Assembly (NCBI RefSeq): GCF_003315345.1 | Contig: NZ_QNRO01000009.1 | Coordinates: 79,473-143,472 of the forward strand | Length of the DNA: 64,000 nucleotides | Source: Marinobacter pelagius | GTDB lineage: Bacteria > Pseudomonadota > Gammaproteobacteria > Pseudomonadales > Oleiphilaceae | Direction of reading: 5' to 3' | Shown here: piece after piece, positions 7,372 to 16,186 of the stretch | Layout: the number at the start of each line of letters is the position of its first letter | Position numbering within the stretch: position 1 is the first letter of the stretch | Program-made: the position numbers and the translations under genes | Notes under the pieces: model-generated | Database searches by the model: none | Seen by the model: the letters and a program-made list of their open reading frames with translations, nothing else | What the model was told of the DNA's origin: nothing

Positions 7372-8787
7372 CCGCCAGTCGTCATAAGCCGACATCGCCT
7401 GCTCGATGGCCGTAGTTAAATTTTCTCTCTGCTGGTGGGTCAGGGGCCGCTGTTTCCGGCACCGGTCAAAAGCCCGCTGAATCTCCCGCCGGCTGGTCTT
7501 GTCGAGCTGTTCCAGCCAGTGGTGATCGGCCGGCTCCAGTTCCAGCAGGTCACGTCCGGCGTGGTTCCGGTGGCTGATATGCCACCAGTGGTCCACGGCC
7601 CGCCCTAATACAACATAGCCGAACTGGCTGTCCTGTACAGGCCCGAAACTGGCAGTTTTCAGGCCGTCCTTCAGGGGCCCGATGTTCAGTGCCGGGAGCA
7701 GCAGCCGGTCGCCGTAGAAATAGCTGCCGGCGGCACCAATCAGGCCGCCGACCAGGGCCCCGGTCCCCAGGGAGGAGCCCAGGGTCATGGCATCGATGCC
7801 GGCGCCGCCCACAGCGCCGGCGCCAAAGCCTGCGGTGGCCAGGTAGCGCTTGCTGACCGCCCAGTGTTTGCGGGTGTCCTCGGAAAACAGGTCATGCTGG
7901 CTGTGCCACTGGAGTTCCGCTTCCTGGCGCCGGATGCGCTGGTGCTGGTACAGGTGCTCGATGTCGATGCGCAGGGTCTGTTCCCGCTTGCGCTGGTGCC
8001 GGTACCATCGGTCCCGCAGGGTTTCCGCGAGGCTGGCATCGCTGGTTTCGGCCACCTGGTTCAGGGTCAGGGTGCGCTTTTCCTGGTAGGACATCAGGTC
8101 TTCCAGGGCCCTGGCAATCAGGCTGGCAGACTGATGCCTGCGCTGGTGACGTTGTTCGGACAGGTACCGGGTGGCCCTTTCCAGCGGTTTCTCCCAGTCA
8201 GGCTCCAGTTGGCCGAATGCCCGTAACAGGCTGAGATGTTGTTCGAACGGGGCGCGAACGGCGTCGAATTTGCGGACTACCTGGAAGAACTGGCCGAGTG
8301 CCGACTGCCAGGTATCACTGTGATCGTCCTCGCCGATGCTGTTGATCAGGGCCAGGCTCGGGCGGCCGGTCCAGCGCAGGATGGTCATCTCGGCTTCGTG
8401 TTCGGCGCTGTAGGGCACCGACCCATCCACCACGTAGATGATACCCGCTCCTTCCATGATCGGCGCCAGCAGTTCGCATTCATCCACAAACCGGTCATCC
8501 CCCCGGTGCTGAAACACAAACGCCCTGACCGTCTCCGGGTGGTCCGAGGCGGAGATGCTGTGGGCCTCCAGCCATTGCAGCACCCGCCGGGGGCGCTGGA
8601 AGCCGGGGGTGTCCACCAGGGTGTAGAGTTTCTGGCCGTCGACGGTCAGCGGATAGTCCTGCCGGGCCCGGGTGGTGCCCGGTTCCAGGGCAATGGCGAT
8701 GGCGTCGTTCTGGGACAAGGTGGCCACGATACTCGACTTACCCTTGTTCGGGTGGCCGACGACGGCGAACACCGGTGCTGTGGTCAT
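7357..8787 (-). CDS. GTPase with DUF3482 domain
   Basis: A 476-aa protein with an N-terminal Era/HflX-like G domain: G1 GHPNKGKSS at about residues 11-19, G2 region EPGTTRARQ, G3 DTPGF. The G4 position reads LINSIGE rather than NKxD, so guanine specificity is uncertain. The middle is a long charged helical region (~200-310). A glycine-zipper segment (GAGAVGGAG...GGLIGAAGSYFYG, ~325-365) could insert in a membrane. It overlaps the upstream DUF2868 gene by 4 bp (ATGA), so they are translationally coupled. This pair is recurrent in gammaproteobacteria and its function is unknown. Confidence 0.85.
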   Translation of the reverse strand: MTTAPVFAVVGHPNKGKSSIVATLSQNDAIAIALEPGTTRARQDYPLTVDGQKLYTLVDTPGFQRPRRVLQWLEAHSISASDHPETVRAFVFQHRGDDRFVDECELLAPIMEGAGIIYVVDGSVPYSAEHEAEMTILRWTGRPSLALINSIGEDDHSDTWQSALGQFFQVVRKFDAVRAPFEQHLSLLRAFGQLEPDWEKPLERATRYLSEQRHQRRHQSASLIARALEDLMSYQEKRTLTLNQVAETSDASLAETLRDRWYRHQRKREQTLRIDIEHLYQHQRIRRQEAELQWHSQHDLFSEDTRKHWAVSKRYLATAGFGAGAVGGAGIDAMTLGSSLGTGALVGGLIGAAGSYFYGDRLLLPALNIGPLKDGLKTASFGPVQDSQFGYVVLGRAVDHWWHISHRNHAGRDLLELEPADHHWLEQLDKTSRREIQRAFDRCRKQRPLTHQQRENLTTAIEQAMSAYDDWRLNRA

Positions 8788-10196
8788 GGCTGGACGCTCC
8801 CGGCCAGGTAGGGATCCGGCTCATCGGTGGGTGGCAGCGCGACGGAGGCAAAGCCCGGGGCCAGGCGCTCGGTGAATCGGAGCCAGGGTTGCACCAGGTG
8901 TGTTTCCGGGGCCCGGTTCGGGTCACTGGCCAGGGGCAGCAGGGTCACCCGGGTACCTGATGGCCAGCGTTCGCGAGCGGTTTCCAGGAAGTCGTGCAGT
9001 TCCCCGGTGGGTGGTTCCCAGCTGCGGGTGACGACAATCACCGCTGGCTTTTTCTGGCCAGTCAGTTGGTTGCCCACTTGCGCCAGTACCTCGTCGTCCT
9101 GGGCCAGGGTGGCCCGGCCTCCGGCCCGGAAATTGCGGTTATCCGGCGCCTGCAGGCGTTGGGGCAGTTCCGGTTCCCCGGCTCCGGCCCAGCAGATCAG
9201 GATGGGCGTGTCCGGTAGGAGGTCCGGGCGTGCCCGGGTCCGGGTGTCGGGCAGGTCGGCGGCATCGTTGTGGCTGCTGCCGGTATCCAGGGTGGCGGTT
9301 TCCATCCGGTACAACAGTGCCTGCATGCCCGGATGACGGGCCAGCAAATGGGCGGTTCGGTGCCGTAGCAGACCCTGGCTGAGGATCAGCAGCAGTACCC
9401 GCGGTATCACGGTCCAGGTCAGCCAGAGCATGACCACGAACGGCCACCACTGACCCCAGCGGGAAGGATCAATCCCGGTTGTGCCCGAAGCCGCCCGGAA
9501 GAAACGGGTGGCTTCCACCAGCTCCAGGGACGGCACCGCCACGGGCCAGAGCCAGGACCAGGGCGTGGCCAGGGTGATGACCAGGCTGTGGTAGCCGGAG
9601 GCCGCAGTATCCAGGGTGGTGCTCCAGCCGAAGGCCAGATCCTGGACCACGACCATCACCAGCAGGGTGGCGAGGCCGGCAAGGCCGAAAGCAACACCGC
9701 CGGCATGGGCAGCGCGGGCCATGAGCAGTGGCTGGAGCCGGGCCCGTGTGGGGCTGGCGTGGTCCCGGTGGAGCCGTTTCAGCAACCAGCGCCAGGGTTG
9801 CCAGCCGACCAGTGCCTGCACGGTGGTTGCCAGCGCCAGCAGCAGCTGGAACAGGACAAACGCCAGGATCACGGTGATGTTGATGCGCTGGCCGCCGTCA
9901 TAGAACAGCAAGCCCAGCATGGTGAGGATGCCGATCAGGCATCCGGCGGCCACGAAGCCGCCATTGACCCGACACCAGAGGCGCAGCTCGCGGCTGCCGG
10001 CGGTGACGGTGCCACCCGGACCGGACAGACGATCCATGTGTGCCAGCCAGTGCGAGGCGTCGGGGGTTATTCCCTGCTGCTCGCAGTCGAGGGCAAAGCG
10101 ACGGTCCCGTCGGTGGAGGAAAGCGGAGGGCTGGTCCCTGTCCCGCTGGATACGGTCGTCAAAATCCAGCAGCAGACGAAGGGGGTTCTGGCTCAT
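8784..10196 (-). CDS. DUF2868 membrane protein
   Basis: A protein of about 470 aa matching the DUF2868 family that travels with DUF3482 GTPases. The N-terminal 80 residues are charged. Hydrophobic segments occur around residues 95-150 (GCLIGILTMLGLLFY, TVILAFVLFQLLLALATTV), 185-215 and 260-300. The C-terminal ~170 residues are soluble and look Rossmann-like (LLPDTPILICWAGAGEPE, KPAVIVVTRSWEPPTGEL). The ATG at 10196 is chosen because AGGA lies six bases upstream; the frame extends to a TTG six codons earlier. It probably forms a membrane complex with the coupled GTPase. Confidence 0.8.
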   Translation of the reverse strand: MSQNPLRLLLDFDDRIQRDRDQPSAFLHRRDRRFALDCEQQGITPDASHWLAHMDRLSGPGGTVTAGSRELRLWCRVNGGFVAAGCLIGILTMLGLLFYDGGQRINITVILAFVLFQLLLALATTVQALVGWQPWRWLLKRLHRDHASPTRARLQPLLMARAAHAGGVAFGLAGLATLLVMVVVQDLAFGWSTTLDTAASGYHSLVITLATPWSWLWPVAVPSLELVEATRFFRAASGTTGIDPSRWGQWWPFVVMLWLTWTVIPRVLLLILSQGLLRHRTAHLLARHPGMQALLYRMETATLDTGSSHNDAADLPDTRTRARPDLLPDTPILICWAGAGEPELPQRLQAPDNRNFRAGGRATLAQDDEVLAQVGNQLTGQKKPAVIVVTRSWEPPTGELHDFLETARERWPSGTRVTLLPLASDPNRAPETHLVQPWLRFTERLAPGFASVALPPTDEPDPYLAGSVQP

Positions 10197-10283
10197 GCAG
10201 TGTCCTGGTGGCAAATTCGGTCATTGGTGCTTTGCTGTTAGCATATAGGCAATCCCGATCCTGATACCAGCCAATGGAAGCCC

Positions 10284-10643
10284 ATGCCCCACCACCTGAT
10301 GAATCTGCGCCATGTACCCGATGACGAGGCCGACGAGATCCGGGCCCTGTTCGACGAACACGGGGTTCGCTATTACGAGACGCCCCCGAGCCGCTGGGGT
10401 ATCAGTATGGGGGGCTTCTGGGTGCACGATGACGATGAGGCTGCCCGTGCGCGATCGTTGCTGGACGAATACCAGAGGCAGCGTCGAGACCGGCAGCGGG
10501 AGGATTTTGAAGCGCGCCAGGCCCGGGGTGAAACGGGTTTCTGGCACAGCTTCCGCCGGAAGCCGGTGACCATCCTTGCCGCCTGTGTCGCCATACTGGT
10601 AATCCTGGCGTTAACCCTCGCGCCTTTCGTTGGTCTCGGCTAG
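10284..10643 (+). CDS. DUF6164-like small membrane protein
   Basis: 119 aa. The N-terminal ~70 residues resemble a DUF2007-type 'putative signal-transducing' fold (LRHVPDDEADEIRALFDEHGVRYYETPPSRWG, then FWVHDDDEAARARSLLDEYQ). A basic linker (QRQRRDRQRED) and one C-terminal transmembrane helix (VTILAACVAILVILALTLAPF) follow. An in-frame ATG at 10299 is an alternative start. Function unknown. It is divergent from the DUF2868 gene and ends two bases before the convergent esterase stop. Confidence 0.7.
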   Translation: MPHHLMNLRHVPDDEADEIRALFDEHGVRYYETPPSRWGISMGGFWVHDDDEAARARSLLDEYQRQRRDRQREDFEARQARGETGFWHSFRRKPVTILAACVAILVILALTLAPFVGLG

Positions 10644-10644
10644 A

Positions 10645-11568
10645 TCACGGCTGCTGACTGGGCCCGCCGCCGAAACGAGCCAGGAATTCCGTTGCCTGCT
10701 CCACGGCATTGCCGGCGGTCAGGAAGCTGGTGATGTGGCCCCGCAGATGCATCAGGTAGAGCTCGGAGTGTACCCCGTTTGCCAGCAAGGCATTGTGGAA
10801 GTCCTCCGCCTGCTCCGGCGGCACCAGCATGTCCAGGTTGCCGTGGAACAGGAAGAATGGGGGCGCATCGGGGGAGACATGGGCCATGGGTGAGGCCAGC
10901 CGATAGATTTCCGGCTTCTCCTGCTCGGTCCCACCCAGGAACTGGCGGATCAGTCGCCCCGAATCGAACCGGCGCAGGTCGCTGGGGATGCCGCCGGCGA
11001 CCACCGCAACCGGTCGGGTCCCGGGTCCGCCATGGGGTTCGCTCAGGGGATGCCCGGGTTCGCTGGTCAGAGCCAGCAGGCTGACCAGATGAGCGCCGGA
11101 GGAGAACCCGAAGGCGCTGATGGCATCGGGATCAATCCGGTAGGCTGTTGCATGCTCCCGCAGCCAACGCATTGCCACCTGAAGGTCATGGAGCTGTGCC
11201 GGGAAGGTGTACTCCGGCGCAAAGCGGTAATCGATGTTCATCACCGCAAAACCGCGCTCGGCCAGTTCCTCGGCAATCCAGGTCATGTCTTCCCGGGAGC
11301 GTCGCTCCCAGCCTCCGCCGTGGACCAGCAGCACCGCCGGCGCCGGGCGGGCCTTTTCCGGCAGATAGAGGTCTGCGAACAGCGGTTCGGGCCAGTCCTG
11401 TGGCGAGAAACGGACCGCTGAACGCACCTCGAAGCCGGTCTCCGGCAGGGCCGCCGGCGCCTCGCGTGCGTTGTGATGGCTGGCGCATCCCGCCAGTAAG
11501 AGGCCGCCCAGGATCAGGGCGGCCAGGTTTGCGCTCCGGCGTTGTCTCACCCGCAGGGCTCCTGTCAT
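10645..11568 (-). CDS. Alpha/beta hydrolase lipoprotein (esterase)
   Basis: A 307-aa lipoprotein with lipobox LLLAGC (Cys28), then an esterase fold of the BD-FAE/HSL-like type: oxyanion motif HGGGW, nucleophile elbow GFSSGAH, acid in HGNLDMLVP and His in HLRGHI. It is therefore a predicted active carboxylesterase anchored to a membrane in the periplasm; residue +2 is Ala, which favours outer-membrane sorting. The start is 2 bp after the mddA-like stop, so it is the last gene of the three-gene operon 13441-10645. The substrate is unknown. Confidence 0.85.
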   Translation of the reverse strand: MTGALRVRQRRSANLAALILGGLLLAGCASHHNAREAPAALPETGFEVRSAVRFSPQDWPEPLFADLYLPEKARPAPAVLLVHGGGWERRSREDMTWIAEELAERGFAVMNIDYRFAPEYTFPAQLHDLQVAMRWLREHATAYRIDPDAISAFGFSSGAHLVSLLALTSEPGHPLSEPHGGPGTRPVAVVAGGIPSDLRRFDSGRLIRQFLGGTEQEKPEIYRLASPMAHVSPDAPPFFLFHGNLDMLVPPEQAEDFHNALLANGVHSELYLMHLRGHITSFLTAGNAVEQATEFLARFGGGPSQQP

Positions 11569-11570
11569 TG

Positions 11571-12344
11571 CTATCTGTCAGGACAATCTACGAGCGATTC
11601 ACCCTGGCGGATGCGCCTGGCCCTTCGTAATCGGGGCAGGAACGCCGGCACCCTTGCCTGATAGTCCCGGTAGATCGGCCCGACCTGGCGTTCAAGATCC
11701 GCCTCTTCCACGGGGGTGATCGCCAGGATGTAACCGGTCGTGATGACGGCCATCAGCAGGTGGCCGAGGCTCATGTCCGGGGTCGCCCAGAACACGATCA
11801 TCCAGCCCAGGCTGATGGGGTGCCGTGCCAGGCCGTAGAGGAACCGGGCGGAAAACGGCACCTCGGTCGCTGGCAGAGCTTGCAGGTGGCGCCAGACCTG
11901 GCGCAGGCCGAAGAACTCGAAGTGATTGATGTGGAAGGTCGCCGCTACCATGATGACCCAGCCGAGACCGTGCAGGGCGTAGATAGCGGCACGGGCAGCT
12001 TCACTCTCCACCTGCCACAGCGAGGCTGGCAGGGGTGTCCAGGTGGCCAGCAGCAGGAGCAGGCTCAGACCGGCGATCAGCACGTAGGTACTGCGTTCCA
12101 GAGCCGGAAGCACAAGCCTTGTCCAGCGACGTTTGAAACCGGGGCGCGCCATGATCGAGTGAAGGGCGAAGTAACCCGCCAACAGCAGGGAATTGGCCGC
12201 GATGGCAGCCAGTTCGTCCCCTGTCGAACCGGTATCGATGCGCCAGGGCCCGAGGTTGAGCAGGAATCCCGCCAGGGCCAGCAGGGCCAGGAAACCCAAA
12301 ACGTAGCTAACCAGGGCGTAGAGCAGAAACAGGACCTTGATCAT
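11571..12344 (-). CDS. mddA: Methanethiol S-methyltransferase-like membrane protein (MddA/NnrU superfamily)
   Basis: 257 aa, about six membrane segments. It carries the isoprenylcysteine-methyltransferase-type catalytic block: NHFEFFGLRQVWRHL, then LYGLARHPISLGW (the RHP SAM-binding motif) and EEADLERQVGPIYRDYQARVP near the C terminus. The order and wording of these blocks follow MddA, which methylates methanethiol to dimethyl sulfide with SAM; other NnrU-family methyltransferases are possible. Its ATG overlaps the stop of the upstream class I methyltransferase by 4 bp. Confidence 0.75.
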   Translation of the reverse strand: MIKVLFLLYALVSYVLGFLALLALAGFLLNLGPWRIDTGSTGDELAAIAANSLLLAGYFALHSIMARPGFKRRWTRLVLPALERSTYVLIAGLSLLLLLATWTPLPASLWQVESEAARAAIYALHGLGWVIMVAATFHINHFEFFGLRQVWRHLQALPATEVPFSARFLYGLARHPISLGWMIVFWATPDMSLGHLLMAVITTGYILAITPVEEADLERQVGPIYRDYQARVPAFLPRLRRARRIRQGESLVDCPDR

Positions 12345-13441
12345 GACTGTTCGCCCTCCCCGCGCCGTGCGATGAAGTAGACATTGAAAGGGTCATGGTC
12401 GAGCCGCTGGGACCGGATGTCACCGAATCCGGCCTGGCGCAGCATCAGCTCTGCCCGTTCCTCGCCCCACAGGGTGCCGAGACCCGGTCCGCCCTGGGCC
12501 AGCGACACCGGTGTGCAGTGGGCACAGGAAATGGCATACAGCAGCGGCCCCAGCGGGTGGTCCAGGTTGTTTTCCAGGAAAGTTGAGCCGGCGATGTCCT
12601 GCATCAGGTAGGTGCCTCCGGGCCTGAGGGCCCGGGCAATGCCCCGCAGTAACGCCGCGGGGTCGGCCTGATCGTGTAAGGCATCGAACGAGGTAATGAG
12701 ATCGTACTGTGCGGGTTCTTCGAAATCCCGGAGATCCCGGGTGGCGAAGTGCAGGTTGGTCAGCCCCAGCCGGGCGGCTTCGGCGCGGGTCGGCCGGAAG
12801 GCTTCCTCGCACAGGTCGTAGCCCTGGAAGTGACTGTTCGGGAAGGCCTTTGCCAGACTCAGCAGGGCAAGACCGCGCCCGCAACCGGCGTCGAGTACCG
12901 AGATGCCGTCCTCCAGGCGTTCCCGCAGTTCCGGAACCAGAGGCAGGATGTGGTCAAAAAGGGCGCAAACCACGGTCTGGTAGCTGTCTTCCGCCATGAC
13001 GTCATGAAAGCAGGGATAGCGGTGGTAGTGCAGTCCCTCCCCGTTTCGGAAACAGTCGGTCAGAGCGTCCTCCATGCTGGCGATCACGGGGATGAAGCGG
13101 GCGGTCACCGCCAGGTTATCGGGACTGGCGCTGCGGGTCAGGCAGGCGGCGTGGGCCGGGTCCAGGGTGAAGGTTCCGGCTTCGGGCTGGTAGTCCACGA
13201 TGGCGCCGGTGACCATCACTGACAGCCATTCCCGTACGTAACGCTCGTTCAGGCCACAGGCGTCGGCAATTTGCTGGCTGGTGGCTGGCGGCAGACTGGC
13301 CAGGGTATCGAACAGTCCGAGCCGGTGACCGAGGGAGGTCATGGTAACCACGGCGGCGTTATTGACCATGGTTGCGAACCGTTCGCCAAAGGCCTCCGGG
13401 GTCCGTGGCTGGTGGGTGTCGAGGTTCAGGGGGGCGTTCAT
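12341..13441 (-). CDS. SAM-dependent methyltransferase with N-terminal winged helix
   Basis: 366 aa. Residues ~20-100 form a winged-helix dimerisation domain (LGHRLGLFDTLASLPPATSQQIADACGLNERYVREWL), as in Rv2258c-like and O-methyltransferase-type enzymes. A class I Rossmann methyltransferase domain follows, with motif I VLDAGCGRGLALLSLA and an acidic ribose site GYDLCEEA. The acceptor is unknown. It is first in an operon with the mddA-like gene (4-bp overlap) and the esterase, divergent from a GlxA/AraC-type regulator, the likely controller. Confidence 0.85.
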   Translation of the reverse strand: MNAPLNLDTHQPRTPEAFGERFATMVNNAAVVTMTSLGHRLGLFDTLASLPPATSQQIADACGLNERYVREWLSVMVTGAIVDYQPEAGTFTLDPAHAACLTRSASPDNLAVTARFIPVIASMEDALTDCFRNGEGLHYHRYPCFHDVMAEDSYQTVVCALFDHILPLVPELRERLEDGISVLDAGCGRGLALLSLAKAFPNSHFQGYDLCEEAFRPTRAEAARLGLTNLHFATRDLRDFEEPAQYDLITSFDALHDQADPAALLRGIARALRPGGTYLMQDIAGSTFLENNLDHPLGPLLYAISCAHCTPVSLAQGGPGLGTLWGEERAELMLRQAGFGDIRSQRLDHDPFNVYFIARRGEGEQS

Positions 13442-13612
13442 ATCTATGCTCCTTCCGGTTTTTGTGTGAATGCTCCCTGATCTTGCACCCCTCGCCCCGG
13501 ACGTCCCTCAGCGAAATCGGTCAGTTCCTGTCCGAATCCGCCATCCGACCCCCGGACTTGCGTTTTTCTGCCGATGTTGGAAGCTTTGGGGAGGAAGACG
13601 GGGGAAATCTCC

Positions 13613-14668
13613 ATGGCAAAAAACACCGATGCGGTCCAGCCAGTGCAGATAGGCATTCTGGCCATGCCTCAGGCGACCGCGTCACCGATCTACGGCATGC
13701 AGGAGCTGCTGGGTTCAGCAGGCAGGGACTGGAGCTTGTTGGTGCAGGGCGAAGCCGGCGAACCCCTGATCCTGGTAGAGATTGTCTCAGTGGAAGGGCA
13801 GCCGATGGAGCTGGCCAACGGTGCTCTGGTGAGGCCAACCCGCCGGCTTGACCGGGATTATTGCCCCGATGCCTTGTGCATTCTGGAGGTGATGTTCGAC
13901 CCGGCCGACGGGCCAGCCGGACTGTTCGAGCGCGAGGTGGCCTGGATCCGGGATTACTGGGACCGGGGCGGGCTGCTGGCCACCGCCTGCACCGGCGCGG
14001 TCCTACTGGGCGAGGCGGGGCTGCTGGCGGGCGAGGATGCCACCACCCACTGGGGTTTCTGTGAGTTCATGGCCCGCCGCTATCCGGGGGTGCGCATGCA
14101 TCCGGAGCGGGCCATGGTTGCCTCCGGCATCGGTCAGCGCCTTATCATGTCGGGCGGTGGCACGTCCTGGATGGATCTGGGCCTGTACCTGATTGCCCGC
14201 TTCTGCAGCCAGGCCGAAGCCATCCGCGTGGCCAAGGTGCATCTGGTGGAATGGCATGAAGACGGCCAGCAGCCGTTCGTCGCCATGAACCACCAGCGCC
14301 AGTCCATTGACGCGGTGATTGCCGGGTGCCAGCGCTGGCTGGCGCATCATTACGACCAACCTTCACCGGTGGCCGGCATGATCGGCCTCAGCGGCCTGAG
14401 TGAGCGCTCCTTCCACCGGCGTTTTCGCCAGGCCACCGGGATGACCCCAATCGAATATGTTCTGACATTGCGGCTGGAGGAGGCCAAACAGATTCTCGAG
14501 ACCAGCCATGTTTCGGTGGAAGCGGTGGCGGAGATGGTGGGCTATCAGGACGCGGCGTTCTTTTCCCGGAAATTTCAGCAGCGGGTGGGGCTGACACCGG
14601 CCCAGTACCGGAGGAAGTTTGCCGGCGTTGGTCGTCTTCACCAGCAACCGGGATCGCCGACCGGTTGA
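13613..14668 (+). CDS. GlxA-family AraC-type transcriptional regulator
   Basis: About 351 aa. The N-terminal DJ-1/PfpI-like amidase-fold domain (residues ~10-200; [17 protein letters not shown] carries the cysteine elbow) is followed by two AraC helix-turn-helix motifs (~250-345; [24 protein letters not shown] and [19 protein letters not shown]). The ATG at 13613 is preferred over 13574 because a GA-rich Shine-Dalgarno lies before it. It is divergent from the methyltransferase operon across about 170 bp. Its stop is adjacent to a 5'-truncated hydrolase pseudogene, so a deletion endpoint probably lies just after it. Confidence 0.9.
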   Translation: MAKNTDAVQPVQIGILAMPQATASPIYGMQELLGSAGRDWSLLVQGEAGEPLILVEIVSVEGQPMELANGALVRPTRRLDRDYCPDALCILEVMFDPADGPAGLFEREVAWIRDYWDRGGLLATACTGAVLLGEAGLLAGEDATTHWGFCEFMARRYPGVRMHPERAMVASGIGQRLIMSGGGTSWMDLGLYLIARFCSQAEAIRVAKVHLVEWHEDGQQPFVAMNHQRQSIDAVIAGCQRWLAHHYDQPSPVAGMIGLSGLSERSFHRRFRQATGMTPIEYVLTLRLEEAKQILETSHVSVEAVAEMVGYQDAAFFSRKFQQRVGLTPAQYRRKFAGVGRLHQQPGSPTG

Positions 14669-14669
14669 T

Positions 14670-16069
14670 TCTGTCCGGATCCCCTGCCGGACGGAGCTTT
14701 CCGACCAGGCGCGCGACGATTTCAATGCAGACTGGCCGGACCGGTTTGCCTGGAAGCACGCCCACTCCGGAGTTAACCCCGAGGCTGACTGGGGCCGGCA
14801 CGTGTTGCAGTCCATCGAATTCGGCTTCTATGTGCTCAATGAACGGTATGGCCGGGCATTGGGTAATGGTGAAACCCTGGCCACCATCCGTCCCCGCAGC
14901 ACCCTGGTGATCGCCTCCAGTGTGTCCAATGGCGGCGGCGCCTCGGTGCGGGCGGCAGAGTTGGACGACCGGGGTCTGATTGACGGCATAGCAGTGTCCG
15001 AGCCGAATCTCAACCCGGTGGTGGATCGCAGCTTCACCATCCGCCAGGGCGATGGGCCGGTGATAAGCGATCACAGCCGGAGCCTGCTGGATTACACCAC
15101 GGCGCTGGCGGTCTACCAGGGCTGCGCCAATCAGGCACCGGGGATCCGGGACCAGGCGCCGCTCAATAGTCTGTTCAATCCGCCGGCCGTGGGTGAGAAC
15201 ATCTGTCAGTCCCTGGCCAGCAAGGGTCTGGTGACTGGCGTGACGGTGGAGGAGCAGGCCACGGATGCCCTGAGGATTCTCAACGACGAACTCGGTATCC
15301 AGCCCGAACAGAATCTGCTGGCGCCGGTGCACTTTGGCCTTTCCGTGGCCCAGAGCATTGCCATGACCTACGCCAATGCTTATGGCCGCGCCGGGGTCGA
15401 GGACCGGCTGTGTGGTATCAGCCTGGCGGCTACCGACGCCTTCGGTGCGGTCACGCACCTGCCCCCGACCGATGAGGCAGCCCTGTATGCCACCAGTAAC
15501 GGCATTCCTCCCACCGGTGGCGTAAACCTGGTCAATGACGGTGCCGTGGGTCAGCCGACGTTGCTGGCAGCGAGTATTTCGGCGATCCGCTGACCGGCGA
15601 ACAGGCACTCTGGTCCGACCGTATCGCTTCGGGTATTTCTGCAATCCGGGCTAACGGAGATCTGCACGGCAAGCCGGCGGTGTTCGTAACGGGCCGGGCT
15701 GATGCCATCCTGCCCATCAACCATACGTCCCGGCCCTATGTGGGCCTGAACCGGCGGGTCGAGGGCAAGCACAGCGGACTGCGTTACTATGAAATCCTCA
15801 ACGCCCATCACCTGGATGTGCTCAACGGCTTTCCCGGCATTGCCGAGCGCTACGTGCCCCTGCATCACTACTATTTCCAGGCGCTGGACCTGGTCTGGGA
15901 GCACCTGACCGAAAAACGGCCATTGCCGCCGAGCCAGGTGGTCCGCACGATGCCCCGGGGCAATCTGACCACGCCATTGGGTGAGGCCAACCTGCCTGCG
16001 ATCAGTCCCGAGCCTGTACCTCAGGACCGGATCGTCTTTACCGGGAGCCAGCTCCGGATTCCCGAGTAA
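14670..16069 (+). pseudogene. 3-hydroxybutyrate oligomer hydrolase, truncated and frameshifted
   Basis: Remnant of a D-3-hydroxybutyrate oligomer hydrolase (3HBOH family, normally ~690-740 aa with signal peptide). The first frame runs to a stop at 15591-15593 and contains [27 protein letters not shown] and the nucleophile-like SNGGGAS. The second frame continues with [18 protein letters not shown] and [15 protein letters not shown] to 16069. The switch near 15570-15590 equals a one-base deletion. The N-terminal ~230 residues, including the secretion signal, are missing; the reading starts where the AraC gene ends. A sequencing error could explain the frameshift but not the missing 5' third. 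Confidence 0.8.
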
Positions 16070-16083
16070 TGCCTCACTGCCTT

Positions 16084-16104
16084 GCCCCGGCCCCGTGCCG
16101 GGGC
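16084..16104. terminator. GC hairpin after the hydrolase remnant
   Basis: GCCCCGG (16084-16090) pairs with CCGGGGC (16098-16104) around a 7-nt loop. There is no T run, so it is at best a weak or Rho-assisted terminator. It separates the pseudogene from the sigma-54 regulator. Confidence 0.4.
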
Positions 16105-16153
16105 CTCACCCGTTTGCCCCTTTTCCGGGGTGGTCATATACTCTCGGCGAGGT

Positions 16154-16169
16154 GTCCGGTTTTCCGGAT
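16154..16169. promoter_or_regulatory. Enhancer/operator box in front of the sigma-54 regulator
   Basis: GTCCGGT-TT-TCCGGAT, a 7+2+7 inverted repeat with the same architecture as three boxes at 17626-17704. It lies 17 bp before the chosen regulator start and suggests autoregulation. Confidence 0.6.
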
Positions 16170-16186
16170 ACCCGGGTGCTGTTGTA

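Noticed and set aside
14388..15644. A 418-codon minus-strand frame over the hydrolase remnant
   Set aside because: No domain; the plus strand holds clear 3HBOH homology despite the frameshift.
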